The translations under genes were made by a program, and so were the position numbers. The notes below the pieces were generated by a model. The model did no database searches. It was not told the origin of the DNA and saw nothing but the letters and a program-made list of their open reading frames with translations. A DNA stretch of 45,523 nt from an uncultured Rhodospirillales bacterium (GTDB taxonomy: Bacteria; Pseudomonadota; Alphaproteobacteria; Acetobacterales; Acetobacteraceae): contig CAIJTR010000201.1 of NCBI GenBank assembly GCA_903823665.1, positions 1 through 45,523 on the forward strand. The letters are read 5' to 3'. Positions 38,556-45,523 of this stretch are shown here, one piece after another (within the stretch, counting starts at the first letter, position 1; each line of letters opens with the position of its first letter).

Positions 38556-39656
38556 TCAGTGAATGACAATCTCAACCCGGCGGTTCTGCGGTTCGCGCAC
38601 ACCCTCCGCAGTCGGTATCAGCGGCTTGGTATCTCCAGCTGCGATCACATTGATCGCAGCGCGCGCGACACCGTCATGTTCAAGCTCCGCTGCCACCACG
38701 TCTGCACGGCGACGAGATAAGGCCATATTGTATTCGTGGGTTCCGGTAAGATCAGCGTTGCCGGTGACATCAATGCGCGTGTATTGCACCCGCTGGGCAT
38801 TTTGCGCCGCATCCGCAATGATCTGCTGCGCCCGCGAAGACAAATTTGACTTGTCCCAATCAAAGAATAGCAAATAACTGCGCGATGGGGCTGGTTGCGG
38901 TGCCAACGCTGCAACAGGCGGTGGCACCACAACGGCAGCAGCCGGTTCTGGCGTGTTGAGGGCATAGCGCAACCCCACCATCACCGAGTGATTGACGTCA
39001 TTGACGAGTTTTGTGCGGGTTCCAAAGTTGCCCGTCGGTGTCACGGCAACGCTGTTGTATTTGCTCGAACCCGGCTCTTCCATCAGCCGGTATTCCACCG
39101 TCATTGCAAGACCCGGCGTGATGGAGTTCAGCGGCACCGCAACGCCGGCTATACCCTGGAATGCCGCAACGTCAGCTTCGCTATTGATGTGCACGGTCGA
39201 TGCACCATCAGCAATGCTCAGGCCATGCAGCTTGTTATGAGACCAGCCGGCACCCAGACCCAGATAAGGTGCCACGCCGTAACCGCTTATGCCGATGAGG
39301 TCGAAGTCGTAGAGGGCATTGAACATGGCACCGTATTTGACTTCAGACCCATCGGACGAGCTGCGAACCGGGTACGAACTCCGAGGATGATTGGTGCGAA
39401 AATCGCCTTCAATCTCCATGCGAATGCCATTGCCAATGCCGTAGCCCAGGCTGCCCACACCAACCCAGCCGGGCTGGAAGATCAGATGCGCGGGGGCACC
39501 GGGAGCGGGCAGCGAACTGCCCACCACCTTCTCATTCTGCAGAAAGTTCACCCCACCACCGCCGCCGATATAAAGCCCAGTGATCGGCTGGGCCTGCGCC
39601 AGCACCGGCGACGCAACCAGCACCGTCGCTGCGAGGAGCGCGTTCTTGATGTTCAT
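38556..39656 (-). CDS. OmpA-family outer membrane protein (beta-barrel plus peptidoglycan-binding domain)
   Basis: A 366-residue envelope protein. After the signal peptide (MNIKNALLAATVLVASPVLA), residues about 25-230 form an OmpA-like eight-stranded barrel with glycine- and aromatic-rich strands (TGLYIGGGGGVNFL, GWVGVGSLGYGIGNG). A short Pro-Ala hinge follows, then the OmpA C-terminal domain (about 260-366): LLFFDWDKSNLSSRAQQIIA, IDVTGNADLTGTHEYNMALS and LSRRRADVV. It would anchor the outer membrane to peptidoglycan. The start at 39656 has AGGA about 12 bases upstream; an open frame of nine more codons is not needed. Lies 27 bp after the YflT-like gene. Confidence 0.9.
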   Translation of the reverse strand: MNIKNALLAATVLVASPVLAQAQPITGLYIGGGGGVNFLQNEKVVGSSLPAPGAPAHLIFQPGWVGVGSLGYGIGNGIRMEIEGDFRTNHPRSSYPVRSSSDGSEVKYGAMFNALYDFDLIGISGYGVAPYLGLGAGWSHNKLHGLSIADGASTVHINSEADVAAFQGIAGVAVPLNSITPGLAMTVEYRLMEEPGSSKYNSVAVTPTGNFGTRTKLVNDVNHSVMVGLRYALNTPEPAAAVVVPPPVAALAPQPAPSRSYLLFFDWDKSNLSSRAQQIIADAAQNAQRVQYTRIDVTGNADLTGTHEYNMALSRRRADVVAAELEHDGVARAAINVIAAGDTKPLIPTAEGVREPQNRRVEIVIH

Positions 39657-39683
39657 TGCAACATACTTTCCTGAAAGGGCCAC

Positions 39684-40235
39684 TTAACCGGCGACCAGGA
39701 CAGCATGTGTCGTCTCTGCGGTAGGCGACGCATAGACCTTGACTGCGTGCTGCGCTCCGGTGGCCAGAATGCTTGTGGCGCGCTCAATTTGAGCCGCGTC
39801 ACCATGAACCATCACCAAGAAGGCGTCAGCCTTCAGTGCCGTCTCGTATTCGATCACGCTGTCCTTGGGGATGCCGATGCTATAGAGCGCCGCCCCCAGT
39901 GCACTAAGGCCACCAACCACAATAGCACCCTCGACCACCGAGACGGCCGTAGCCGCCAGATAACCGAGCACCACAACATGGCCTACCACCGGGACGAGCA
40001 TGAACATGCCGCCGAAGAACAGACCCCAGAAACCGCCCCAGAACGCACCGCGGGAACCCCAGAATTTTACCCGGTCGCCGACATTGTAGAAGCCCACAAC
40101 CTTCTCATCCGTGTGATAACCCTTGCCGACCAAGCTCAAGCTTTTGATGTCAAACCCTGCCCCAGTGAGGCGTTTCACGGCACCCTCAGCGAGGGTGTGA
40201 TCGGCAAAGCTGGCAACGGCAACTGATTGGCTCAT
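39684..40235 (-). CDS. YflT/general-stress 17M-like membrane protein
   Basis: A 183-residue protein with an N-terminal soluble domain (SVAVASFADHTLAEGAVKRLT) resembling the heat-induced stress protein YflT/GsP17M domain, then two glycine-rich hydrophobic segments (about 70-130) and a C-terminal tail (LKADAFLVMVHGDAAQIERA) like the same domain in mirrored order. It is probably an inner-membrane stress protein. The start (MSQSVAVASF) is preferred over a long, Arg-rich upstream extension; GAGAGATC lies before it. Heads the minus-strand row of envelope stress genes. Confidence 0.75.
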   Translation of the reverse strand: MSQSVAVASFADHTLAEGAVKRLTGAGFDIKSLSLVGKGYHTDEKVVGFYNVGDRVKFWGSRGAFWGGFWGLFFGGMFMLVPVVGHVVVLGYLAATAVSVVEGAIVVGGLSALGAALYSIGIPKDSVIEYETALKADAFLVMVHGDAAQIERATSILATGAQHAVKVYASPTAETTHAVLVAG

Positions 40236-40562
40236 AGTATGATCTCTCAAAGATGGCGCATGTCGTGCGCTTGTTCCGGTCTGCCGCCATAGACACCGCA
40301 TGAACGACAAGAGGCAGCGCCGGAAAATACCCAGTAATCGGTCAACGCTCGCATCGAAATTGGCAATTCGCCCGCGTTTGCACACATCAAATTAAAAGCA
40401 AAACAAAATTTCACGATTTGCCTATAGGCCCTGGGATCAGATGGCCTATATTGTTGTAAAACACTCTGGAAATGTTGTGATAATTTATCCGGTTCTGGCG
40501 CTCAATTTCCGGCTGGAATCCTTGTCGCATCCGATAATTTTGAACGAAAAGGTCGCAAGCCG
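40236..40562. promoter_or_regulatory. Divergent intergenic region between stress block and signalling fusion
   Basis: 327 bp without a credible gene. It must hold the promoters of the YflT-like gene (minus) and of the signalling fusion (plus). The part at 40380-40560 is AT-rich. I looked for the GGAAC-N16-17-CGTT pattern of the EcfG general stress sigma factor and did not find a convincing copy. AAAAGG lies about 10 bases before the fusion's ATG. Confidence 0.4.
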
Positions 40563-43500
40563 ATGCCGGATGAAACCTCATTGCCACATGCGGCCACAAT
40601 CAGCGCCTCAGGACAGCATGAGATGCTACCCGTCGTTGCGATCGGCGCGTCGGCGGGCGGTCTAGTAGCCTGCCAAAAACTGCTCGACGTTATGCCTGCC
40701 ACGACCGGCATGGCCTTCATCTTGGTGCAGCATCTGGAGCCAACGCACCAAAGCCTGATGGTTGACCTGCTCGCAACCCACACAACCATGCGCGTGTGCC
40801 AGGCAGAACACGGCATGCTGCTGGAGGCGGACCACCTCTACACCATCCCGCCCGGCCGTTATCTCTCCGTGCATGACCACAAGATCGTGGAAACGCAACC
40901 AACGACCCCGCATGGTGCCCGGCTTCCATTCGATTTTCTGCTGAACTCGATGGCTGATGCATTGGGCGTGCAAGCCGTATGCGTCGTGCTGTCCGGCACA
41001 GGTGCAGATGGCAGCGCTGGCCTGCAGACCGTTCATCGCCAGCACGGTTTCATCATTGCTCAACGCCCAGAAGAAGCTGATTTTGATGGAATGCCGCGCA
41101 GCGCAATCGCCACCGGAGCGGTTGATCAAGTGCTGGCCATCGCGGATATTCCCCAGGCACTCATGGACCGCGCGCACGCAATCCAGCGCCTGCCGGAGAT
41201 TACCGAGCAACTGCGACCTCCGGAGCTGGGGCTCGCGGAAATCATCCAGCTGCTGCGAGAAGCCACTGCACATGATTTTGCACCCTACAAGTCAGGCACC
41301 CTTCAAAGGCGCATCACGCGACGCATGGCGATGGTCAGCCCGCCAGCCACCACCATTGGTCAGTATCTCGCGCTGCTGCGTCGCTCCCCTGGCGAGCTTG
41401 ATATTCTGGCCAAGGATTTGCTGATCCACGTCACCGGGTTCTTTCGTGACCCTAACGTGTTTGAGTTACTGGAAAGCACCACTTTGCCCGAGTTGATCCA
41501 GCGCCATGCCGCCGGAGACAAGATCCGTATCTGGACACCAGGTTGCAGCTCCGGTGAGGAAACATACTCACTCATCATCCTTCTCCTTGAGCAGATCGAA
41601 GCCAGCGGCCGTGATTTGAAGGTGCAGGTGTTCGGTTCTGATATCGACGCAGACGCCGTTGCCACCGCGCGGGAGGGCCTTTACCCGGATGGAATTGAAA
41701 CCCAAGTCTCAGCTGAACGCTTGGCGCAGCACTTCACACGAGAAGGCTCACATTACCGCGTTCGTCCGGAACTTCGTTCATCGGTCGTCTTTACCGTCCA
41801 GGACGTGTTGTCCGACCCGCCCTTCGCCCGGCTGGACATGATATCATGCCGCAATCTGCTGATCTATCTGCGGCCGGAGGCACAGGCCAAAGTGATTGCG
41901 ATGTTCCACTTCGCCTTGCAGCCAGATGGTGTATTGCTGCTGGGCAATGCTGAAACCGTGGGCAGCCACCAAGGTTTTTTTGAGATTATCAACAAATCCG
42001 CCAAGCTCTACCGCCATGTCGCGCGCAGTAGGATCAGCGATGTCAGCTTCCCCATCCCCACAGACGGCGCACGCATGCTGACAGCGGGTGGAGCACTCAC
42101 GAGAGCCTCGACCAAAGCGCCACCGCGCACCACATCGCTCGCCGAGATTTGCCGGCGGATGGTGCTGGAGGCCTATGCACCCGCCGCCGTTCTGATCAAC
42201 GAGCAGCATGAGTGTCTTTATTCGCTTGGACCTGTGGACCAGTATCTGCGCATGGCACCCGGCATGCCGAGCCATGACGTGCTTGCTATGGCCCGACCGG
42301 GAATGCGAACACAACTGCGCCAGGCCATCGAGAGAGCAACGAAAAGCCAAAGCCTTGCAACCTCTGACGGCCATGTCTCAATCCACGGTGGTGGTGCGAC
42401 CTTCAGCATCGAGGTCCGCCCAGTGCCAGGCGAACCGCGCGGATTGTTGCTGCTCTGCTTTGTGGACCAACCGCGTGCAGGCTCTGCCCTGGCTCTGGAG
42501 CCAAGCGAGCACGAACGGCCGCGTGTCGCCGAGTTGGAACGCCAGCTTGAGGCCACACGAAGTGACCTCGCCACCGCGATCCGCAATCTCGAACTCTCCA
42601 GTGAGGAGCAATCTGAGGTCAACGAGGAGGCGCTTTCGGTCAATGAGGAGCATCAGGCCACCAACGAGGAACTGCTCGCTTCAAAGGAGGAACTGCAATC
42701 GCTGAACGAGGAATTGACCGCACTCAATGGCCAGTTGCAGGAGACGCTGGAGCGCCAGCGCACCACCGCGAACGATTTGCAGAATGTGCTCTACAGCACC
42801 GATGTCGCGACGCTCTTTCTCGACACCGATCTGCGTATTCGCTTCTTCACGCCCTCCATGCGCGCCATGTTCAATCTTATTCCCGGCGACATTGGCCGTC
42901 CGATCGCCGACCTCAATCCACTGATGACCGCAACTAACGTCACCACCGAATCAATGGAGGTCATCGATGGTGCCAAGTTGCGCGAGGCAGAGCAGCAGAT
43001 GGCGAACGGCAATTGGATCAATCGCCGCATCCTGCCCTACCGCACCCGTGACGGCGACGTGGCCGGCGTGGTTATCACCTACACCGACATCAGTGCCCGA
43101 AAGCAGGCCTCTCAAGCGCTTGAGAAGGCGATGCATGAGGCCGAGGTTGCCAACCGCGCTAAATCTCGCTTCTTGGCTGCCGCTAGCCACGATCTCCGTC
43201 AGCCTTTGCAAACCTTATCATTGCTGCAAGGTGCCTTGGCCAGAACAGTGGTGAGTGACGCATCCAAGGCGCTGGTTGTCCGGCTCGACGAGGCGCTGAG
43301 TGGCGTATCAAGCATGCTCAACACACTTTTGGACATCAACGAAATCGAAACGGGATCCGTGATTGCCGAGGTCGTAAATTTCCCGATCAACGATGTTCTG
43401 CTCCGTCTGCGCGACCAATTCCGTTTCCATGCTGACGCACAGAAGCTTGAATTTCATGTTGTTTTGAACTCAACGATTGTTCGCAGCGACCCACGGTTAC

Positions 43501-44972
43501 TCGAGCAAATTCTACGAAACTATATTTCAAACGCACTCAAATATACCTCGCAGGGCCGCGTTCTGATTGGTTGCCGCCGCATTGCCAACCAACTCAGGAT
43601 TGAAGTTTGGGATACAGGCGCCGGTATCGCCAAGGGTGAGCACCAAGCGATCTTTCGTGAATACCATCAACTCAACAATGCAGCGCGAGAACGCAGCAGG
43701 GGGCTTGGTCTCGGCCTTTCTATCGTGCAGCAATTGGCGGAGTTTCTTGGTCACGAGATCGCCGTCAGTTCAGTGCCTGGCAAGGGCTCAATGTTCTCGG
43801 TTAGTATCAACTTGCCGACGGCGACACCGAACATGCCCTTGTTGGTGGTCGAAAAGCCACAGAGTGCCACGCTGGTGTCAAGTACGACCAAAACACTTAG
43901 TCCTGAACGCGCCGGCCGCATCATGGTTATTGAGGATGATCTGAGCGTGCGTGATTTGCTTGCGCAGTTGCTCATTGCGGACGGTCACACCATAACCGCC
44001 GCATCAGACGGTCTGGCAGCGCAGTTGTTGGTCCGACAGGAAGGCTTCGTGCCCGATTTGGTGCTAACCGACTACAATCTACCGTATGGATTGGACGGCG
44101 TCGCATCTGTCATCGCCCTTCGGGCACTGTGGCAAATCCAAGTTCCAGCCATCGTGTTGACCGGTGATATCGGTAAAGAGACGCTCCGCAACATAACCGA
44201 TCACGACTGCATCCACCTCAACAAGCCGATCAAATTGCAGGAACTGACGAACGTCATCCAGCGACTACTGGCGCGTGCGCTACCGCCTGAGAAAAAGACC
44301 AGCCCATCCATGATAATGGACGCCATGGCAACGGTGATTGTCATTGATGACGACCCAGCGCTGCGTGACGCCATGCGCACGATGTTTGAGATTGAAGGCT
44401 ACAACGTCCGCTGCTTTGGCTCGGCTGAGGATTTCCTGCGCGATACGGACCTCCCTGCGCTAGGTTGCCTGCTGATCGATGCCTACCTACCGGGCATGAG
44501 CGGGCTCGACCTGCTCCGGAAGCTGAAAGCACGCGGCTTCGTTCTGCCAATGATCATGATCACCGGGCGGAGCGACGTGGCACTTGCGGTCGAGGCCATG
44601 AAGAGCGGCGCAGCTGATTTCATCGACAAACCCGCAACCCCGGCTGAGCTGCTTGAAGCCGTTGCGCTCACGCTGGAACGGCTGCAAACCAGCACCGCCA
44701 AAACCGGCAAGTTGCAAGCGTGGCACGAATCAGCGCGCAAAAGTGTCGCCAGCCTGACCCATCGGCAGCGTGAGATCATGACACTCGTATTGGCAGGCCA
44801 CCCAAGCAAGAACATCGCCGCCGATTTGCATATCAGCCAACGAACGGTGGAGAACCATCGCGCCGCAATCATGCACAAGACCGGCTCAAAGTCATTGCCA
44901 GCCTTGGCACGCCTCGCCCTGGCTGCGGCGGCTACAGAAAGCAGTGCGGAAAATGGTGCCCCCCCACGCTGA
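40563..44972 (+). CDS. CheB-CheR-PAS-histidine kinase-REC-REC-LuxR signalling fusion
   Basis: A 1469-residue one-protein signalling chain. Residues 22-205: CheB methylesterase with Ser30 (IGASAGG), His57 (LVQHLEP) and Asp149 (TGADG). 221-490: CheR methyltransferase with the SAM site TPGCSSGEETYS. About 530-640: a PAS-like region. 680-727: a heptad coiled coil. 741-845: a PAS domain. 865-1085: a kinase with His876 (ASHDLRQPLQ), the Asn box NYISNALKY and DTGAGIA. 1119-1235: receiver with Asp1170. 1256-1372: FixJ-like receiver with Asp1306. 1395-1450: LuxR helix-turn-helix. It carries no membrane segment, so it is cytoplasmic. Sensing, phosphorelay, DNA binding and methyl-control are thus on one chain; the usual chemoreceptor targets of CheB/CheR are not encoded nearby. 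All key residues are intact. Ligand and target genes unknown. Confidence 0.92.
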   Translation: MPDETSLPHAATISASGQHEMLPVVAIGASAGGLVACQKLLDVMPATTGMAFILVQHLEPTHQSLMVDLLATHTTMRVCQAEHGMLLEADHLYTIPPGRYLSVHDHKIVETQPTTPHGARLPFDFLLNSMADALGVQAVCVVLSGTGADGSAGLQTVHRQHGFIIAQRPEEADFDGMPRSAIATGAVDQVLAIADIPQALMDRAHAIQRLPEITEQLRPPELGLAEIIQLLREATAHDFAPYKSGTLQRRITRRMAMVSPPATTIGQYLALLRRSPGELDILAKDLLIHVTGFFRDPNVFELLESTTLPELIQRHAAGDKIRIWTPGCSSGEETYSLIILLLEQIEASGRDLKVQVFGSDIDADAVATAREGLYPDGIETQVSAERLAQHFTREGSHYRVRPELRSSVVFTVQDVLSDPPFARLDMISCRNLLIYLRPEAQAKVIAMFHFALQPDGVLLLGNAETVGSHQGFFEIINKSAKLYRHVARSRISDVSFPIPTDGARMLTAGGALTRASTKAPPRTTSLAEICRRMVLEAYAPAAVLINEQHECLYSLGPVDQYLRMAPGMPSHDVLAMARPGMRTQLRQAIERATKSQSLATSDGHVSIHGGGATFSIEVRPVPGEPRGLLLLCFVDQPRAGSALALEPSEHERPRVAELERQLEATRSDLATAIRNLELSSEEQSEVNEEALSVNEEHQATNEELLASKEELQSLNEELTALNGQLQETLERQRTTANDLQNVLYSTDVATLFLDTDLRIRFFTPSMRAMFNLIPGDIGRPIADLNPLMTATNVTTESMEVIDGAKLREAEQQMANGNWINRRILPYRTRDGDVAGVVITYTDISARKQASQALEKAMHEAEVANRAKSRFLAAASHDLRQPLQTLSLLQGALARTVVSDASKALVVRLDEALSGVSSMLNTLLDINEIETGSVIAEVVNFPINDVLLRLRDQFRFHADAQKLEFHVVLNSTIVRSDPRLLEQILRNYISNALKYTSQGRVLIGCRRIANQLRIEVWDTGAGIAKGEHQAIFREYHQLNNAARERSRGLGLGLSIVQQLAEFLGHEIAVSSVPGKGSMFSVSINLPTATPNMPLLVVEKPQSATLVSSTTKTLSPERAGRIMVIEDDLSVRDLLAQLLIADGHTITAASDGLAAQLLVRQEGFVPDLVLTDYNLPYGLDGVASVIALRALWQIQVPAIVLTGDIGKETLRNITDHDCIHLNKPIKLQELTNVIQRLLARALPPEKKTSPSMIMDAMATVIVIDDDPALRDAMRTMFEIEGYNVRCFGSAEDFLRDTDLPALGCLLIDAYLPGMSGLDLLRKLKARGFVLPMIMITGRSDVALAVEAMKSGAADFIDKPATPAELLEAVALTLERLQTSTAKTGKLQAWHESARKSVASLTHRQREIMTLVLAGHPSKNIAADLHISQRTVENHRAAIMHKTGSKSLPALARLALAAAATESSAENGAPPR

Positions 44973-44982
44973 GTGTTTTCCG
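44947..44982 (+). terminator. Hairpin at the end of the signalling fusion
   Basis: CGGAAAA (44947-44953) pairs with TTTTCCG (44976-44982), extended by GCAG/CTGC outside it, around a 22-nt loop. The stem spans the stop codon of the fusion gene, and could separate it from csbD. Confidence 0.35.
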
Positions 44983-45059
44983 AGGCTGCCATTTAGCTGC
45001 GCCCATAACCAAATCTATGGATGCCAGTCATCGTGGCATCACATAAAGGTAGCAAATTC

Positions 45060-45230
45060 ATGGACAAAGACCGCGTTGCCGGAGCCGCCAAGCAGGCTGT
45101 GGGCAGCATCAAGGAAGCGGCGGGCGCGCTAGTTGGAGATGCCAAACTCAAGGCGGATGGGACGATCGAGAAGACCGAAGGGAAGATCCAAAATGCGGTT
45201 GGCGGACTAAAGGATGCGGCCAAGAAATAG
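45060..45230 (+). CDS. CsbD family stress protein
   Basis: A 56-residue hydrophilic protein of the CsbD family (Pfam PF05532), abundant under general stress in many bacteria; the molecular role is unknown. The sequence begins MDKDRVAGAAKQAVGSIKE and has two alanine-lysine rich amphipathic stretches with GDAKLKADG and TEGKIQNAVGG, the family repeat. The ATG at 45060 is preceded by AAAGG about 13 bases away. A longer open frame starts at 45021, but its 13 extra codons do not match the family. Its last codons overlap the ribosome binding site of the next gene. Confidence 0.93.
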   Translation: MDKDRVAGAAKQAVGSIKEAAGALVGDAKLKADGTIEKTEGKIQNAVGGLKDAAKK

Positions 45231-45239
45231 GAGGACGCT

Positions 45240-45398
45240 ATGAGCCTTGGTACAATACTTCTTGTTATTCTGATCTTAATTTTGATCGGAGTTTTCCCAA
45301 CATGGCCACACAGCATGGCGTGGGGCTACTATCCCAGCGGCGGTGTTGGAACAATTATTATCATCGTGGTCGTATTGATGCTGATTGGTCGGCTTTAA
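45240..45398 (+). CDS. DUF3309 family small membrane protein
   Basis: A 52-residue protein, below the usual length cut-off of gene finders. It starts MSLGTILLVILILILIGVFP, contains WPHSMAWGYYPSGGVG and ends in a second hydrophobic helix (IIIIVVVLMLIG) before GRL. That is the DUF3309 pattern: two membrane helices with a Tyr-Tyr-Pro-Ser turn between. A perfect AGGAGG, overlapping the csbD stop codon, lies five bases before the ATG, so it is coupled to csbD. Function unknown; DUF3309 genes are often found next to stress genes in alphaproteobacteria. Confidence 0.9.
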   Translation: MSLGTILLVILILILIGVFPTWPHSMAWGYYPSGGVGTIIIIVVVLMLIGRL

Positions 45399-45409
45399 GC
45401 CGACGCCTC

Positions 45410-45456
45410 GAGCACGTTTCGACCAGATGGAATCATCTGGTCGAAAGTTCGTGCTC
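45410..45456. repeat. Large hairpin after DUF3309
   Basis: A 13-bp perfect stem (TTTCGACCAGATG 45417-45429 with CATCTGGTCGAAA 45434-45446, GAAT loop) is continued after a 3-nt bulge by GAGCACG (45410-45416) with CGTGCTC (45450-45456), giving 20 pairs in all. It may end the csbD-DUF3309 transcript, though no T-tract follows. It resembles dispersed palindromes in alphaproteobacterial genomes. Confidence 0.65.
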
Positions 45457-45488
45457 TGGAAATCTATGATCCTAGAGCAACTTAGCCT

Positions 45489-45523
45489 CGATCAGATCGA
45501 ACCGGTTCGGTTCAATCTGATCG
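45489..45523. repeat. Palindrome at the window end
   Basis: CGATCAGAT (45489-45497) pairs with ATCTGATCG (45515-45523); inside, GAACC (45499-45503) pairs with GGTTC (45509-45513). The left flank GAGCAACTTAGCCT and this dyad look like a dispersed repeat I associate with alphaproteobacteria. The element touches the window edge and may continue. Confidence 0.6.

Overview
The window is a GC-rich alphaproteobacterial chromosome segment, most likely from an acidophilic or acid-tolerant member of the Acetobacteraceae (Rhodospirillales). This rests on the housekeeping order dut-coaBC-ubiE / mutM-enoyl-CoA hydratase-rpsT-dnaA-dnaN-recF-gyrB and on a gadB-gadC acid-resistance pair. The family assignment is inference from gene order and protein character; no database was consulted. 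No rRNA, tRNA, CRISPR array, transposase or phage gene was seen.

Layout. (1) 1-5224: accessory genes, namely a membrane acyltransferase cut by the window edge, an AhpD-like CxxC protein, a DUF1796-like protein, a tiny stand-alone acyl carrier protein that appears to start at ATA, and a CocE/NonD hydrolase. (2) 3422-10280: the hydrolase is the last gene of a six-gene run whose members all overlap by 4 bp and encode a complete peptide/nickel-type ABC importer. (3) 10361-15632: a duplicated-permease anion-type ABC transporter, its ATPase with a C-terminal extra domain, an exported beta-propeller protein and a TauE/SafE exporter, with no substrate-binding protein. (4) 15750-18156: dut, coaBC and ubiE on the minus strand. 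(5) 18185-27299: mutM, enoyl-CoA hydratase, rpsT, dnaA, dnaN, recF, gyrB and a DUF952 gene on the plus strand. The strand switch lies in the 28 bp between ubiE and mutM.

(6) 27300-27868: the only large region without an intact gene. It holds a deletion scar joining the start of an RND periplasmic adaptor to the end of an RND pump. (7) 27869-33281: a free methionine-R-sulfoxide reductase and a DabA-DabB inorganic-carbon uptake pair, with a divergent NhaR-like LysR regulator that has a 19-bp palindrome next to its start codon. (8) 33336-36283: gadB-gadC glutamate-dependent acid resistance. (9) 36336-40235: a stress block of DJ-1/glyoxalase III-like, SYLF/YSC84-like, double PRC-barrel, OmpA-like and YflT-like membrane proteins. 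(10) 40563-44972: a 1469-residue CheB-CheR-PAS-histidine kinase-REC-REC-LuxR fusion, followed by the small stress proteins CsbD and DUF3309. The window ends in stacked palindromes.

Taken together, 27.9-45.4 kb looks like an envelope, acid and oxidative stress region: cytoplasmic proton consumption (GadB/GadC), bicarbonate accumulation (DabAB), repair of oxidised methionine, aldehyde detoxification and envelope proteins. A very large one-protein signalling cascade lies inside it and is the obvious candidate regulator; that link is inferred from position only.
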